A stretch of 64,000 nt of DNA from Batillaria attramentaria (GCA_018292915.2 JACVVK020000084.1:488501-552500), one strand, 5' to 3'. Shown: positions 37,537-49,295, counted from the first letter of the stretch. Numbers and translations are program-made. The notes: generated by a model from the sequence alone, not told the origin.

Positions 37537-38673
37537 AGAAAACGTAGGACCGTTTACACGTAGGAAATCGACGGTAGGACTATGAAAGAATTCGGACTAT
37601 CCGCACGTAGGGCGATTGACGTAGGATTATCGACACGAAGGACGTGAACATCATGTACTGAACATCTTTGATCATTCAGTTCCTGCGGCAAACGGCCGGT
37701 ATAATTGCAGTCAGGTGCAAAACCGCCAGCAGCTGTTCCGAGGAAAGTTTTTAGCTCGGTCTTATCTTCCGCAAAGACCCTTACCCCCTGCGCTTTTCCC
37801 CCGATTCTTTCTTTGAACCCATCTTCCTTTCTCTGTTTTTCTTTTCTTATCTCCCAAAGCAGAAGAGTCGGCTGGGCAGCAGGGGAGATAACGGCGAGGA
37901 ATCGGAGGGAACGTGGCGCATGTCATGTGTGGCAGATGTTTAGAAGCAAAGACTTGGCGATCAGTTGTGTGTGGGGAGATGATGATACAGAGCGGCGTCA
38001 CAAAAACCTTTGTGCTGCTTGAGATAAACCAGAGCTGGGTGATGGTGGAGCCGCGATGGCACAAAGGTACCGCCAGACTGATGAACGTTTCGGAGTCCTT
38101 GAAGTGTAGTAGTCTCCACTATGACGTGCTGCTGATCTAATCCACAAACCTATCCAGGGACAGATTTGGGGGGGGGGGGGGGGGCGGTAGGGGTTGATGG
38201 GGGGGGGGGGCAGAGGTTCCGGAACCCCCGCCCCTCCCCTCCCCCTCCCAAGACAGTAGCCTTGAGTTCAATATTTTCGCCATCACTGAACTAGACACTG
38301 CCCCCCCCTCCCCCCCCCCACACCCTACTATCTGATTTTTGGAGCCCTCACCTTCCCACACCTCTCCCCGTTTGAATTTTTTTTTTTTGGGGGGGGGGGA
38401 GTCCCCCCCGGCCCCCCCTAAGTTCCCCGCTCCACTGTTTAATTAAAAAAAAATCACTGAACAATATATAGAGAGTATCTAGTTATGTGATCAGTCTGCA
38501 CACGTTTTGCTTGATCAGTTTTTCTTAAAAGGGGAAGGGGGGTGGGGAGTTTCAGTTTATGTCTGTCTGCCGCCCCGGTAAAGCAGAATTTTCTTAACAC
38601 AGATACCCCTGGAGGCCTGGAGGCACGGTGACAGTACACTGTATCAGTAACTTTGACACACAGAGCTCAGAAA
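37537..38673. other. Non-coding stretch, nothing recognised
   Basis: Contains long G/C runs (38167-38210, 38301-38321, 38389-38418). No supported gene or named repeat. Confidence 0.4.
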
Positions 38674-38835
38674 GGAGCCGTGCCGATAATGGACCGTGAG
38701 TTCGAATCCCGGTTGCGAGCCGAAACATTTACATGTACATTCTCTGGCTTTTCCCTCAGTTATTGCAACGTCTTTGATATCACCCTTGTGTGGTGGAAAA
38801 GGGCGTTAACTTATCAACTAACCAACCAACCCGAC
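38674..38835 (+). mobile_element. SINE family A variant, internally deleted head
   Basis: GGAGCCGTGCCGATAATGG (A-box-like) jumps straight to CCGTGAGTTCGAATCCCGG (B-box). Then come GTCTTTGATATCACCCTTG and TGTGGTGGAAAAGGGCGTTA, with an AACC-rich tail. Confidence 0.75.
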
Positions 38836-39384
38836 CACAACTGATGCATTACTCGATGGTTTGACCATGTTGTTGTTACTACTGCCCACTCCCGCGACTT
38901 GAACTTGAAATCTTCAAGAGTGGAAAAAAAAAAACACAAAAAAAAAACCCAGCGGATCTACCCGGCTTTGTCCGGGGTGACTGACGATGTGATGGGATCA
39001 GTGTGCTGCCGATGACGGACTTCTTTTCTTTCTTTCTTTCTTTCTTTCAGTTCAAACTGGATTTGTCGCAGATCCGGCCAGCCTGCAGAGGCCCGGGAAA
39101 CTATTGAAGACCGGCTGACACAGGACAACGTAGCTTTACTCTGGCATCGAAGTGGAGAAACGGGCCATAACTCGCCAAATGGCAGCTGCCAAAGGCATGA
39201 TGCTCTGCCCCTGTCTTGTCCTTTCTTGCCGCCATGTCTGCGCGATGGCCAAGTGTGATGTCTGCTGGTGTTATCTTATCTCGGTGCAGACATTCCTGCT
39301 CGCCATTAAAATTGGCCGCCGTGTTGTTACTCCCTAGAGAGCGGATTTGATGGCTCTACAATTGCTGACGGGCAAACAAATACA

Positions 39385-39385
39385 C

Positions 39386-39464
<79 letters not shown>

Positions 39465-39466
39465 CC
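39385..39466. repeat. (GT)n and (GA)n microsatellite
   Basis: GT run 39387-39433 and GA run 39437-39464. Confidence 0.95.
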
Positions 39467-39639
39467 GTCGCCGGCCGAAGCCGCTCCCATCAGTTTGTGC
39501 TGGATCCGCTACTGTCACTAGTAGGCCTACTGTGTCAGTTCTGACTCCTGACAACTGGGAAAAAAAAAAATCGGGTACTTGCCTGTCGATAATCTGAGGT
39601 TCGGTTGTGTTCAAAGTAAGACAAGGAATACATGAAGAA

Positions 39640-39780
39640 TCCACCCCCCCCCCCACCACCACCACCCCCTTCTTTCGGGGGGGGGGGGGGGCAACAACAA
39701 AACAAAAACTTTGAGCAACAACTACAAAAAAAACCCCATAAAAATGAGACAAACAACAACAAAACGTGAACAGCCCACCA

Positions 39781-39832
<52 letters not shown>

Positions 39833-40030
39833 GCACATCACCCCCCCAAAAAAAAACAAAAACAAAAAACAAACAAACAAACAAACACATTTTTGTCCAG
39901 TCTTCCTTTAAACAGAAAACCAGGACCACAATCACTGTGCACTACAATCCTGAAACCTTCCCATCGACCCCCCCCCACCCCCCTCCACCACCACCACCAC
40001 CACCACCACTCCCCCATCCCCACAAACTCC
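39640..40030. repeat. Low-complexity block: C runs, (CCA)n, (GA)n, (AAAC)n
   Basis: C/CCA 39643-39668, G run 39678-39691, (GA) 39786-39828, A/C-rich 39838-39890, (CCA) 39983-40010. Readings through it are artefacts. Confidence 0.9.
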
Positions 40031-40567
40031 ACCCTCGGCCACCACACCACCCATCCTCCCGTCACCCCACCTACTGTGCGTACGTGCATTTCGCCTTCAC
40101 TGGAAGTGACAGCGAGGGGTACAGGCACGCGCACGTGCACAAATACTGCAGTTCGCACGTGCAAGCGCCGAGGCAGATGCAGCGTGTTTTGTCTGGATGC
40201 CAGGAATAGTTACGTTCCAGGAGATTAGTAGGAGCAGGCAGGGTGGGGGTCGGATAACGGTCCGAAACAACAACCATTTGCCTCGGAGACGTCCCCCCCC
40301 CCCCCTAAAGTGCTTGTCATTTTTCCCGAGTGAAAATAAATGGCTGTTTTGACCTGAAGTTGGCGTCACTGTTGCTCCTGCAGAAGACTGCACTGAGCAG
40401 ACGATGTTCGGATTGATCTTCGCGTGCTGTGGTAGGCGGTTGGGTATTTAGAAAGGCAGTTCGGCTGTTCGCGTGTTTCGGAAAGTCAGTTTTTCAAAAC
40501 ATGGTGGGAGGGCAGTGGGGGACACACACGCACATACGGCAGAGAGAGAGAGAGGGGGGTGTTGGGG

Positions 40568-40678
40568 GGTTTAACGTCCTTTTCCACCACATACGGGTGA
40601 TATCAAAGACGGGGCAACGATGAAAAAGCTGCCAGGACAAATATTTGGCCCCAACCGGAATACGAACTCACGACCCGG
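40568..40678 (-). mobile_element. SINE family A fragment, minus strand
   Basis: Reverse complement shows CGTGAGTTCGTATTCCGG, GGGGCCAAATATTTGTCC, CGTCTTTGATATCACCCG and TGTGGTGGAAAAGGACGTTA. The head is replaced by a G run (40677-40700). Confidence 0.85.
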
Positions 40679-40759
40679 GGGGGGGGGGGGGGGGGGGGGG
40701 GAGAGAGAGAGAGATGATGATGATGAAACACTTATGAGGATAATTCTTGTAGGCATCTC

Positions 40760-41465
40760 TGCCTATCTTACAAGAAGTTTATAAAGTTTATCGCATAATG
40801 CTTCATAAACATTCTTATGTCATTGTGGAGCCTGCAACTGACTGAACGAGAATACTCTGCATAGCATTGCTGTTACGTGTCAGCCTAAGACCCTAATACT
40901 TGTATGTTCAGTTCTGCCAGAGACACGCAGAGACTGCCTGTATCAGTACGTCTCCTATATCTGGTGTTGCCTCAGATTTCCAGCCCTGTCAACCTTGTTA
41001 ATGAAATCAAGTTCTTCGTAACGTCACTGCCACAGCCTGCATGCTTTAAACCAAGCAGGTTATAATCTGAAGCCAAAAGCGCTGTTCGTTATCGCGATAC
41101 GTGACGAAGATTCAAATTGCGGATTGACTCACGTGACAAACACGTTAATCGCTGATTGGGCGCGCCCCAGTTTATCTGTGAAAGTTTTACGGCGACAGAC
41201 GACAAGTGTATTTGACACGTTAAGACACCTGTTTACGCGCGTGCGAGCAAAGGCCAGGCTGTAGGTTAATTAAATCGGCGACAGGTAAATTAAACCTGGT
41301 CAGAACACACACTCGTAAACTTTGCCTTCGTGTCCGTAACGACATTTCACATACTGAGCCGCCGGGTCACCACAACGCTGCTTGTGTGTCAAGGCCGGTG
41401 AAACGGCGACCCAAGGATTGAGGGATGCAGCTTTCTGCGTAGTAGAGAGAGATCTGCGTTCTGAG
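40760..41465. other. Non-coding stretch, nothing recognised
   Basis: Moderately complex sequence with no conserved reading frame and no repeat I can match elsewhere in the window. Confidence 0.4.
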
Positions 41466-41924
41466 AGAATAATATAATATAATATAATATAATATAATAT
41501 AATATAATATAATATAATATAATACGTATCTGAGTGTTGTATAGGCGCTTTATCCAGTTTCTGGAATCGGCTCAAAGCGCCGCGAACTGAACCCGATACG
41601 CACGCTCACGTGAATCACATGCATTCTCTCACACACTGGACATGAACACATTACAATCACGTGGTGCGAAGGGATAGCTCAGCTGTTTGAGTTTCGGAAT
41701 TCAGAACTGCAGTTTTTTGGTTTTGTTTTTTTTCAAATTTTGTCGGATGAACATTCCCAAAACAGCGGGAGAGGAACTTGAGCCGGAGTACCCGAAGAGA
41801 ATCCTCGACGATCGGTCCGAATGAACGCTGCCATGTACGAGAATGAAACATTCTTTGCCCCGAGCGGGACTTGAACCTGACCTCTCGCATCGGAAGTCGC
41901 CTAACCACTAGACCACCGACCGCT
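41466..41924 (-). mobile_element. SINE family B, copy 2, with expanded (ATTAT)n tail
   Basis: The minus-strand element ends in a pentanucleotide array (41466-41525, eleven or so TATAA units) directly after CTTTATCC...GCCTATACAACACTC. The body and head match copies 1 and 4; the head ends at CAGCGGTCGGTGGTCTAGTG. Confidence 0.87.
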
Positions 41925-41973
41925 GAATCACGCTGAAAATACGTTACCTCACATCCCGCAATTCGTTTCGGAC

Positions 41974-42218
41974 ATTGGATCTTGAAAGTTCAATGCTTGG
42001 GTCGTGAGTTCGAATCCCGGCTGGAGCCAAATATTTGTGTTGGCCCCTTTCTCGTTGCCCCGTCTTTGATATCACCCGTAAGTGGTGGAAAAGGACGTTA
42101 AATTCCGATACACCCACCCCACGTACCCTGTGCGGCTTTTGAGCCCCACGGGATTTTTTTTTTTTTGGGGGGGGGGGGGGAAAGAACACCGACCCTCCCA
42201 CCTATTGGATCTTGAAAG
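41974..42218 (+). mobile_element. SINE family A long-tail variant with 15-bp target duplication
   Basis: ATTGGATCTTGAAAG occurs at 41974-41988 and 42204-42218. Between them is a head-truncated element: TTCAATGCTTGGGTCGTGAG, TTCGAATCCCGGCTGG, TTTGATATCACCCG, AAATTCCGATACACCCACCC and CGGCTTTTGAGCCCCACGGG, then a T/G run. The long tail is shared with 50826-50945. Confidence 0.88.
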
Positions 42219-42237
42219 GAACACACAAGGCTGTGGA

Positions 42238-42622
42238 TCATCAAAATAATAACTGAGCATTGTGTATGCGCTTTATACAAGTTCTTAAATACGCTCAAAG
42301 CGCCGCGAGCTGAACCCAAAACGCACGCTCGTGTGAATCGCACGCAATCTCACACACTAGCTAAGACACACTACAATCACGTGGTGTGAAAGGTCAGCTC
42401 AGCTATTTAAGTTTCAGAGTTTAGAATTGCATTTTATTTTCAAATTTTCTAGGCTAAACATTTTCAAAGGGGGTGAGAAAGCCGGAGTACCTGAAGAGAA
42501 CCCCCGACGATCGGCCCGAATGAACGGTACCACATAAGCTTACCAGAAGGAAAAATTCTTTGCCCCAAATGACCTCTCGCATTGGTGACGAAGTCTCTTA
42601 ACCACCAGACCACCGACAGTCC
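42238..42622 (-). mobile_element. SINE family B, copy 3, diverged
   Basis: Minus-strand copy with GACTGTCGGTGGTCTGGTGG, a B-box region that has lost the GGGTTCGAGTCCC core, TCGGGGGTTCTCTTCAGGTA and CGGCGCTTTGAGCG. The A-box is present but the promoter is damaged. Confidence 0.82.
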
Positions 42623-42775
42623 CTATAAGAAGAATTACCTTTCTGACTTGTTTTAGAATCTTTGTTTTGGTGAAACATAAGTAGTTCCAGCAGGATTTTT
42701 TTTGTACCCCTAACGTGCCTAATATATATCTGGGTCACGCTTCTCAGCGAAATCCTACTAAACATGCCTAGTGTC

Positions 42776-43083
42776 CAGGGCCCGTATGTAATAGTCGAGG
42801 TTAGGGATTTTAGCCCTGGGTTAGAGTCTAACCTCGAACTAAACTAGCTCTAGGGTGAAATTTTCTGTTGTTTCTTCTTTTAAATCAAGAAGCGGGCACA
42901 TTCCAGCAAGGTGCCTAAGCTGTTACAGACGGATTTTTTCTTCCTTTCTTCGCTTCCTTTTTTTTTAAATTTAATTTTGCTTTTTTTTTCTTTTTTTTTT
43001 GGGGGGGGGGGGGGGTTTGTCCTAATCTGGGTTAGGCCCGTAGCCGTGGGTTAAATTAACCCAACTTTTACATACGGGCCCTG
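42776..43083. mobile_element. MITE with CAGGGCCCG terminal inverted repeats, copy 2
   Basis: Ends CAGGGCCCGTATGTAATAGT and AACTTTTACATACGGGCCCTG; GTGTC flanks both sides (42771-42775 and 43084-43088), a candidate 5-bp target duplication. The interior matches 21017-21301 (GTTAGAGTCTAACCTCGAAC, TTCCAGCAAGGTGCCTAA). Confidence 0.87.
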
Positions 43084-43089
43084 GTGTCT

Positions 43090-43880
43090 AAGTGATGTGA
43101 TGATAGATACCACAAAAACAGCTCAAGACGATCTGTGAGCATAGAAATGATGGCATTACCTAGAAAACGCCCGAAATCAAATCCCGAAACCTCCTCCACC
43201 TGCACCCCAGGCCCGTTTTCTCGCAGCTAAGTTTGATCTGGCCGCGCCAAACAGCCTCAGCAAAGTACGAAAGCGAGACCTCCCCGTCCACGCCCACCGA
43301 TACTTCCCCGAGTTATAGGTCCCGCCAGACATCAGCCACCTGACATCATCACCGCCTCCCGGGCACCGTCGGTCTTCCGCAACCTCTCTTGCACCTCTGG
43401 ATCTAAAATTCCGTGCTCAGAAAGCCCAGGTATCTTTATTGTGGCCGCAGGGGAACCGATAAGGGGTCGATAATCCTGTCCCCTTGTACATCATGTATCT
43501 TGTCGCCACCCGTCTATCTTGCCTTCACCCGTGTTTCTACACGCTGCTGCCACATCTAGCTGCCATCAGTGGTCTCCCCTATCTCCCTAATGGTCTCCCC
43601 TTATCCGGCGTTCGAGACCTCCACGCGGACCTCGGGACGTTCAGCCACGCGCGCCAAGTAAAGGCCGGGCACTCTGACCCGATAAGCGAGGCCAGTAATT
43701 GAGGCAGGTTCCAGTAGTGGCATGTGCATTATCTGCCCCTTGGACAAGTGCCCGGAAGACACTATAGTAGACACGGTCGTGGGATTTTTGGATATGGAGA
43801 CTTCCAGAGGGGATCACGGTAGATGGATGCGAGAAGCGGACTTCTTGATAAGGTCCACGTGTCGAACCTCCAATCAGTAA
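43090..43880. other. Non-coding stretch, nothing recognised
   Basis: Fairly GC-rich, complex sequence without repeats or a convincing reading frame. It could hide a regulatory region, but nothing in it shows this. Confidence 0.35.
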
Positions 43881-43881
43881 A

Positions 43882-43894
43882 ACTGTGTGTGTGC

Positions 43895-43982
<88 letters not shown>

Positions 43983-44060
43983 AAACTGGCCACTTCAGAT
44001 TTTAGGATTCATGGATCAAGAGCTGAAGTACATGCTCTCTCTCTCTCTCTCTCTTACGTG

Positions 44061-44127
<67 letters not shown>
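43882..44127. repeat. (GT)n and (CA)n microsatellites
   Basis: GT run about 43896-43980, CT 44036-44054, CA run 44062-44127. The GT and CA blocks can pair as an inverted repeat. Confidence 0.95.
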
Positions 44128-44129
<2 letters not shown>

Positions 44130-44485
44130 TTTTATCTCTCCATATTAGTACCATCTTTCTCATACCCCCGATTTCCCCCTCCCCTAACCCGTGTGTATTA
44201 CAGAATTTTCACCCCTCCTTGCTAGGCCAGGTGCCTAACGACATAGTATGCGTTACGCCCCTAATAACTGCCTGGAAACCAGAGCCTTGCATCGTCCCCT
44301 TCACGTTCACACTGTGCCACACACCTGATTCTATCCGGCAAACGCCTCATCACCAGCACTCTCCTCTCCTGAACTGTGTGGGGTGCCATCATTACCAGCG
44401 GCACGATGTATCTCTGTCACATTGCCGATGCTGGTTTCAGTTGATTATTATTACGGATTTTAATCCATTTCTAGCATATAAGGGT

Positions 44486-44870
44486 AACAAACAAACAAAC
44501 AAACAAACAAACAAACAAACCGTAAAGACTGAAAACCAACCAACCAACCAGTCAAGCAACCAACCAAACAAGCAAAATTGAATACAGCACAGCAACAACA
44601 AAGAAAAAAATAAAACAAGGACAACCAACCAGCCACCAAGCCAAACAACCGCACGAACACCCCCCCCCCCCCCACGAAAAAAGACAAACAACCAAAACAA
44701 ACCAAATACTAAACAAAAAAACAAAAAAAAACAAAACTGAAAACAAAAAACAAAAAACCCCAAAACAAACAGACAAACACACAGCAACAACAACAACCAC
44801 CCAACAGCCAACAGCCAACAACTAAAACAAACTAAAACAAACCAAAACCAAAAAAACCCTACAAAACATC
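44486..44870. repeat. (AAAC)n / (AACC)n low-complexity block
   Basis: A/C-only sequence with ACAA, ACCA and CAA motifs and almost no G or T. Minus-strand readings (Val/Cys/Leu/Phe) are artefacts. Confidence 0.9.
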
Positions 44871-45164
44871 GATTTGTTACAGAAGGATATGCTGACGCCC
44901 GAAAGCCACAGAAACCCTGAGCTCCGACGGAGGAGAGTGCAGGCACACCTGGGCCGCAGGTGAGGTGACAGTACCCTGATCTCGGGCTGCAAGTGGAAGG
45001 GCTATCCCTCCACAAATGAGACACAATGTGCAGTTTATTGTATGAATGGGAGCAGTTAGCGCCATTTGAAGTCAGACGGGTACGGTCCCACGCTTCCAAA
45101 ACATTCTGTGATTCTTGGCCACTGCAGTGGCGCGTGTTCTCCAGCCGACATCACGGGGGATGAA

Positions 45165-45372
45165 GCAAAATGGAAGGGCGTTTTTTCCAGTGCTGTGCCG
45201 ATCGTGCATCATTGAAGCGTCAATCAGCGGGTTCCTACGCCATAGCACCTCGTTTTTCCATATTCAAAAGGCCATTGCACTGGAAAAACGCTTTGGGTTT
45301 TCAGTTGTCGGCGGCTAGAGTGATTGAAATGAGCTGTTTACAAACCAGAAACCGTAGTTTTTCGGTTTGGTG

Positions 45373-45422
<50 letters not shown>

Positions 45423-45725
45423 TTGGCAGTCAGTGCTGTTGACAGTATGACAATGAGACTGACAGTGAAGGGTGTGGACCGACAGCATTAAAGTGGACTG
45501 ATTGACACAAGTAACAACAAGTAAACTGGTATACATGTATACCCGAGCGAAGCCGGGTACTCTGCCAGTGTACTAATACGTTGCTACAATCTAAAGATGT
45601 GTAGATGCTCGAGTTTTAAAATAACGGCTTTAGATGAGAGCATTCGTCGTGGAAACATTTGAAGCGACATAGCAACGAGAAAAGGTCGTCCATTTTGATT
45701 ATCTCCCCCCCCCCCCCCCCCCCGT
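45165..45725 (+). repeat. Unclassified interspersed repeat, copy 2, with internal (GT)n
   Basis: Contains CTACGCCATAGCACC, GGAAAAACGCTTTGGG, TTTTCAGTTGTCGG, a (GT)n run 45374-45421, ATCTAAAGATGTGTA and TTTTAAAATAACGGCTTTAG, ending in a C run. Same order as 36240-36560. Confidence 0.75.
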
Positions 45726-45757
45726 ATACATTCTATTCTGCTGCTTCTGCTCAGTGT

Positions 45758-46155
45758 TAAGGCGATGTCACACTGAAAACATGTTTTCCTAAAAAAACAT
45801 GTTTTGAAAGGCAAAACGCCCGAAACATGCTTTCCGAAACAATACATGACACACGTGAAAACAAGCAAGCGCGCGTCTAAGGCGAGAGAGAGAGAGAGGG
45901 TCCCGCTACGGACATGTTGACTGAGCGGATACGAGAAGGTGTCACTTGACACTCCGCACGGCGGCTTTCATTGGTTGAAACACAAAACATGTTTTCGGAT
46001 TTTAGGGCAGGCTCTAAAACTGAAAACACGATCAAAACATGTTTTGAAAACATTGTTGTGAAATATGTCACACGACAAAACACGTTGTTTCGCAGCGAAA
46101 CATCTGAAAACAATGTTTTCAAGTGTTTTTGCCCTCTCGTGTGACATGGCCATAA
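45758..46155. mobile_element. Candidate MITE rich in AAAACATGTTTT palindromes
   Basis: Ends TAAGGCGATGTCACAC and GTGTGACATGGCCATA are near-complementary (13 of 16). AAAACATGTTTT occurs four times inside, with variants (AAAACAATGTTTTC, GAAACATGC). No coding capacity. Confidence 0.55.
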
Positions 46156-46266
46156 CTCTTTTGGTCTCTGGTTGTTGGTTTTGTTGTTGTTGGCATTTTT
46201 GTCCTCAATTAATGAAAGACAATAACAGACATTGATTGATATCTGACATGATTAGAGTGTCAATGG

Positions 46267-46661
46267 GGCGGTCGGTGGTCTAGTGGTTAAGAGACTTGTC
46301 ACCAATGCGAGAGGTGAGGGGTTCGAGTCCCACTCGGGGCAATGAATTTTTCCTTCTCGTTTGTGGCACCGTTCATTCGGGCCGATCGTCGGGGGTTCTC
46401 TCCGGGTACTCCGGCTTCCTCCCCCTCTGCTTTGGAAATGTTCAGCCCACCAAATTTGAAAAATAAATGCAATTCTAAATTCCGAAACTTAAATAGCTGA
46501 GCTGACCCTTCGCACCACGTGATTGTAATGTGTTTATGTCCAGTGTGTGAGAGAATGCGTGATTCACGTGAGCGTGCGTGTTGGGTTCAGTTCGCGGCGC
46601 CTTGAGCCGATTCATGAAATTGGGTAAAGCGCCTATACAATACTCATTATCATCATCATTT
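46267..46661 (+). mobile_element. SINE family B, copy 4 (most intact)
   Basis: A-box-like GTCGGTGGTCTAGTGGTTAA, B-box GGGTTCGAGTCCCACTCGGG, central TCTCCGGGTACTCCGGCTTC, then TTCGCGGCGCCTTGAGCC, GGGTAAAGCGCCTATACAAT and an (ATC)n tail. Length ~395 bp. Confidence 0.9.
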
Positions 46662-46849
46662 AAAACTAAAACCAGTGTTTGTTTTGTTTTGTTTTGTTTA
46701 GCCAGTCTTGTCTGATGTATGTCACGATGCAGAAATATCCATGTGTATCCATGTCCACCCATGTGTATCAAGAGATGAATGTATGTACGGAAATAACTGT
46801 GTATGTTTGTAAGGTCCCAATGTATGACCTACAGAGATATGCCACCCCC

Positions 46850-47076
46850 CCCCCCCCAATAAAATAAAATAAAATAAAATAAAAAATCAATCAAAAAACA
46901 AAAACAAACAAATAAAACAAAAAACCAAACAAAAACAAAACAAAACAACAACAACAACAAAAAAACCGAATAAAAAACCCAAAACAAAACCAGTGTCGCT
47001 TAGCGGCGTCAATGCTCAGTCTGCACGGTGGAGAACTGTCAGACCTCATGCCATGAAAAGTTGCGTGTTCTCCAAA

Positions 47077-47115
<39 letters not shown>

Positions 47116-47210
47116 AAACACCACTGTAATTCCGGTTCCTCGTGTTGTAGCAGGTCTTTAATAGCCGGTGGGTGGGTGTGTGTGTGTGTGTGTGTGTGGG
47201 GGGGGGGGGG
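46850..47210. repeat. A/C-rich low-complexity and (CAA)n block
   Basis: (AAAAT)n and (AAAAC)n 46860-46950; (CAA)n 47079-47115; (GT)n-G run 47165-47210. Confidence 0.85.
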
Positions 47211-47214
47211 TCTA

Positions 47215-48025
47215 GCTGTTTCGCCAGTAAACGGAGCCTGAAACGAGCGTGAACCAAAAACACGCAGGAACGCAAAACCGTGTGGGCAATTCAAACCCGT
47301 TTTATGGCCCGACGCGCGAGACGGGATCTGTGGGGAGAAATTTACAAGGTTACAACCCTAAGCCCTAAGTTTACAGGTCTAATCCAACGGAACTATCTCG
47401 TTAACGCCTTGTGGATTGACTTAGTGACATCGCGATACGGCCACACGAAAGGGACAAAAGTTTTCGCTTGACAGAGATGAGCGTATTTCAGGCACCCCTT
47501 GCAAAGTGACATGACAGTGAGTACCGTGTTAGAGGGTTCCACCCCCCCCCCCCCCCGCCCCTCAACCAACAAACCCACCCTCTTCCCCAGGCCACCATGC
47601 CAACACCCTTTTCATTCTTACCCCCAGATCTTAATAAATTCACCATGTGTGCTAGCTGGGGGCAGCTAGGGTTAATCTCTTTTTTCCAGTTTGTGAGTGT
47701 GAATGAAGTGAAACCTTCAAGTGCTCACACGTTGAACGTCAGTCTCATTTGTATAACATTTCGACGTTCTGATGAAAGCAACACGTTTGCCGAAATATCA
47801 TGAAGGGCGGTTTTTTTTTGTTTTAAAAAAAAAATGATTCTCTATTCTCTGAAACCGTCAAGTATTCAAATAAGATTTTCGTCATTGTTACACGTGAATT
47901 TCTTTTGTGCTTGTGGTCTTTGCTCAAGTAATTTTGAATTCTTAGTTTAAAGTCTGGACTGGATTTGAAATTTAGATTTCAAGTTGTGGTATATAACAGT
48001 GCATGGCTCCAGAAAATGACGAGCT
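47215..48025. other. Non-coding stretch, nothing recognised
   Basis: One C run (47542-47556). No supported gene. Confidence 0.4.
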
Positions 48026-48027
48026 AT

Positions 48028-48095
<68 letters not shown>

Positions 48096-48174
48096 TCCAT
48101 TGCACATAGCTCGCAGCGCACTTAAAGGTTCGTTCATAGATCCCGCTGTGTTCGAGGGTAACATACACGTTGGT

Positions 48175-48214
<40 letters not shown>
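48028..48214. repeat. Two (CA)n microsatellites
   Basis: CA runs 48029-48094 and 48179-48213, with 85 bp of unique sequence between them. Confidence 0.95.
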
Positions 48215-48215
<1 letters not shown>

Positions 48216-48889
48216 CGCGTACAAAGAACACCCCGGCAATGCAGTGCTCAAATTCGCTCTCGATCCGTCACGGAGTTTCTGAATCTGGTGTCACTAAGTA
48301 CATCAATCCAAATTTCTGTCAGCCGCCACTTCTGTGTGATCTCTTAAAGAGATTGACGCTGGAAGTTAACGCGTTATCACTCTCTTCATGATAAATGAAT
48401 CCATCAGCAACGGCTCATTTGGCAAAGTCCTAGCAGATAATGGCGGCTGGAAAACCGGCGAACACTTAGATACCAGATATTATTCCGCTGATCTTGAACA
48501 GTCGCCCGATTCCGTCGTCAACTGATGATCATGGTGCCGACCGCAGAATCCGTGACTACCACCCTCCCTCCCTATCCTACTGCAGTGCACTGCACTGCAC
48601 TCCCCCCCCCCCACCTCCCCTCATCCCCCAGGCATCTGCTTTAGCCTTCTTGATTAGTTTTAATTTGTCCAGCGATTACCTTGTATTTATCTTTCTTGGA
48701 AAAAGAAATGTGTATGATAATCTGTATTCCCCCCTCCCCCCGAACCCGCCAACTCCGATCCCCCCCCCCCACCACTCCACTGAACTGCACTGCAGTCCAG
48801 TTCTAGTCTAGATTTGACATTTTTAACTCATTTCACAGTGGGGCTATTGATGCAATTCGTGAAATCCTGCGAAGGCGGCTGTGAAAAGG

Positions 48890-49295
48890 TTAACAACCGT
48901 CCATGTGAACTGGCGGCATAAAGTTGACAACGGTACTTACTAGGGAATATGATTTTAACACACACGGTTTCAGCGCAAGGTCAGTTATCAGCATCTGCTG
49001 ATAGGCAGATCTGTCCACTTCTCGCTGTCATGGCATGAAAGCTGTGAGCCCTTTGCACGCGCGTTGGCTCAGCATCTGCCGCTGCATGGTAACAACTTTT
49101 AACAACCGTCCATGCGAACTGGCGGCATAAACTTGACATCACTACTTATTATTTGGGAATATGACTTTAACGCACACGATTTCAGCGCAAGGTTTTCAGC
49201 ATCGCCTGAGAGGCAGATCTGTCCACTTCTTCCTGTCATAGCATGATAGCTGTGAACCCTTTGCACGCGCGTTGGCTTAGCATCTGCCGCTGTTT
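48890..49295 (+). repeat. Tandem duplication, ~205-bp units
   Basis: AACAACCGTCCATGTGAACT starts near 48891 and AACAACCGTCCATGCGAACT near 49099. Both continue through GGCAGATCTGTCCACTTCT, TTTGCACGCGCGTTGGCT and AGCATCTGCCGCTG. Confidence 0.87.

Noticed and set aside
44437..45099. 220-codon minus-strand frame rich in Cys, Val, Leu
   Set aside because: Mostly translation of (AAAC)n/(AACC)n low-complexity DNA; no conserved protein features.
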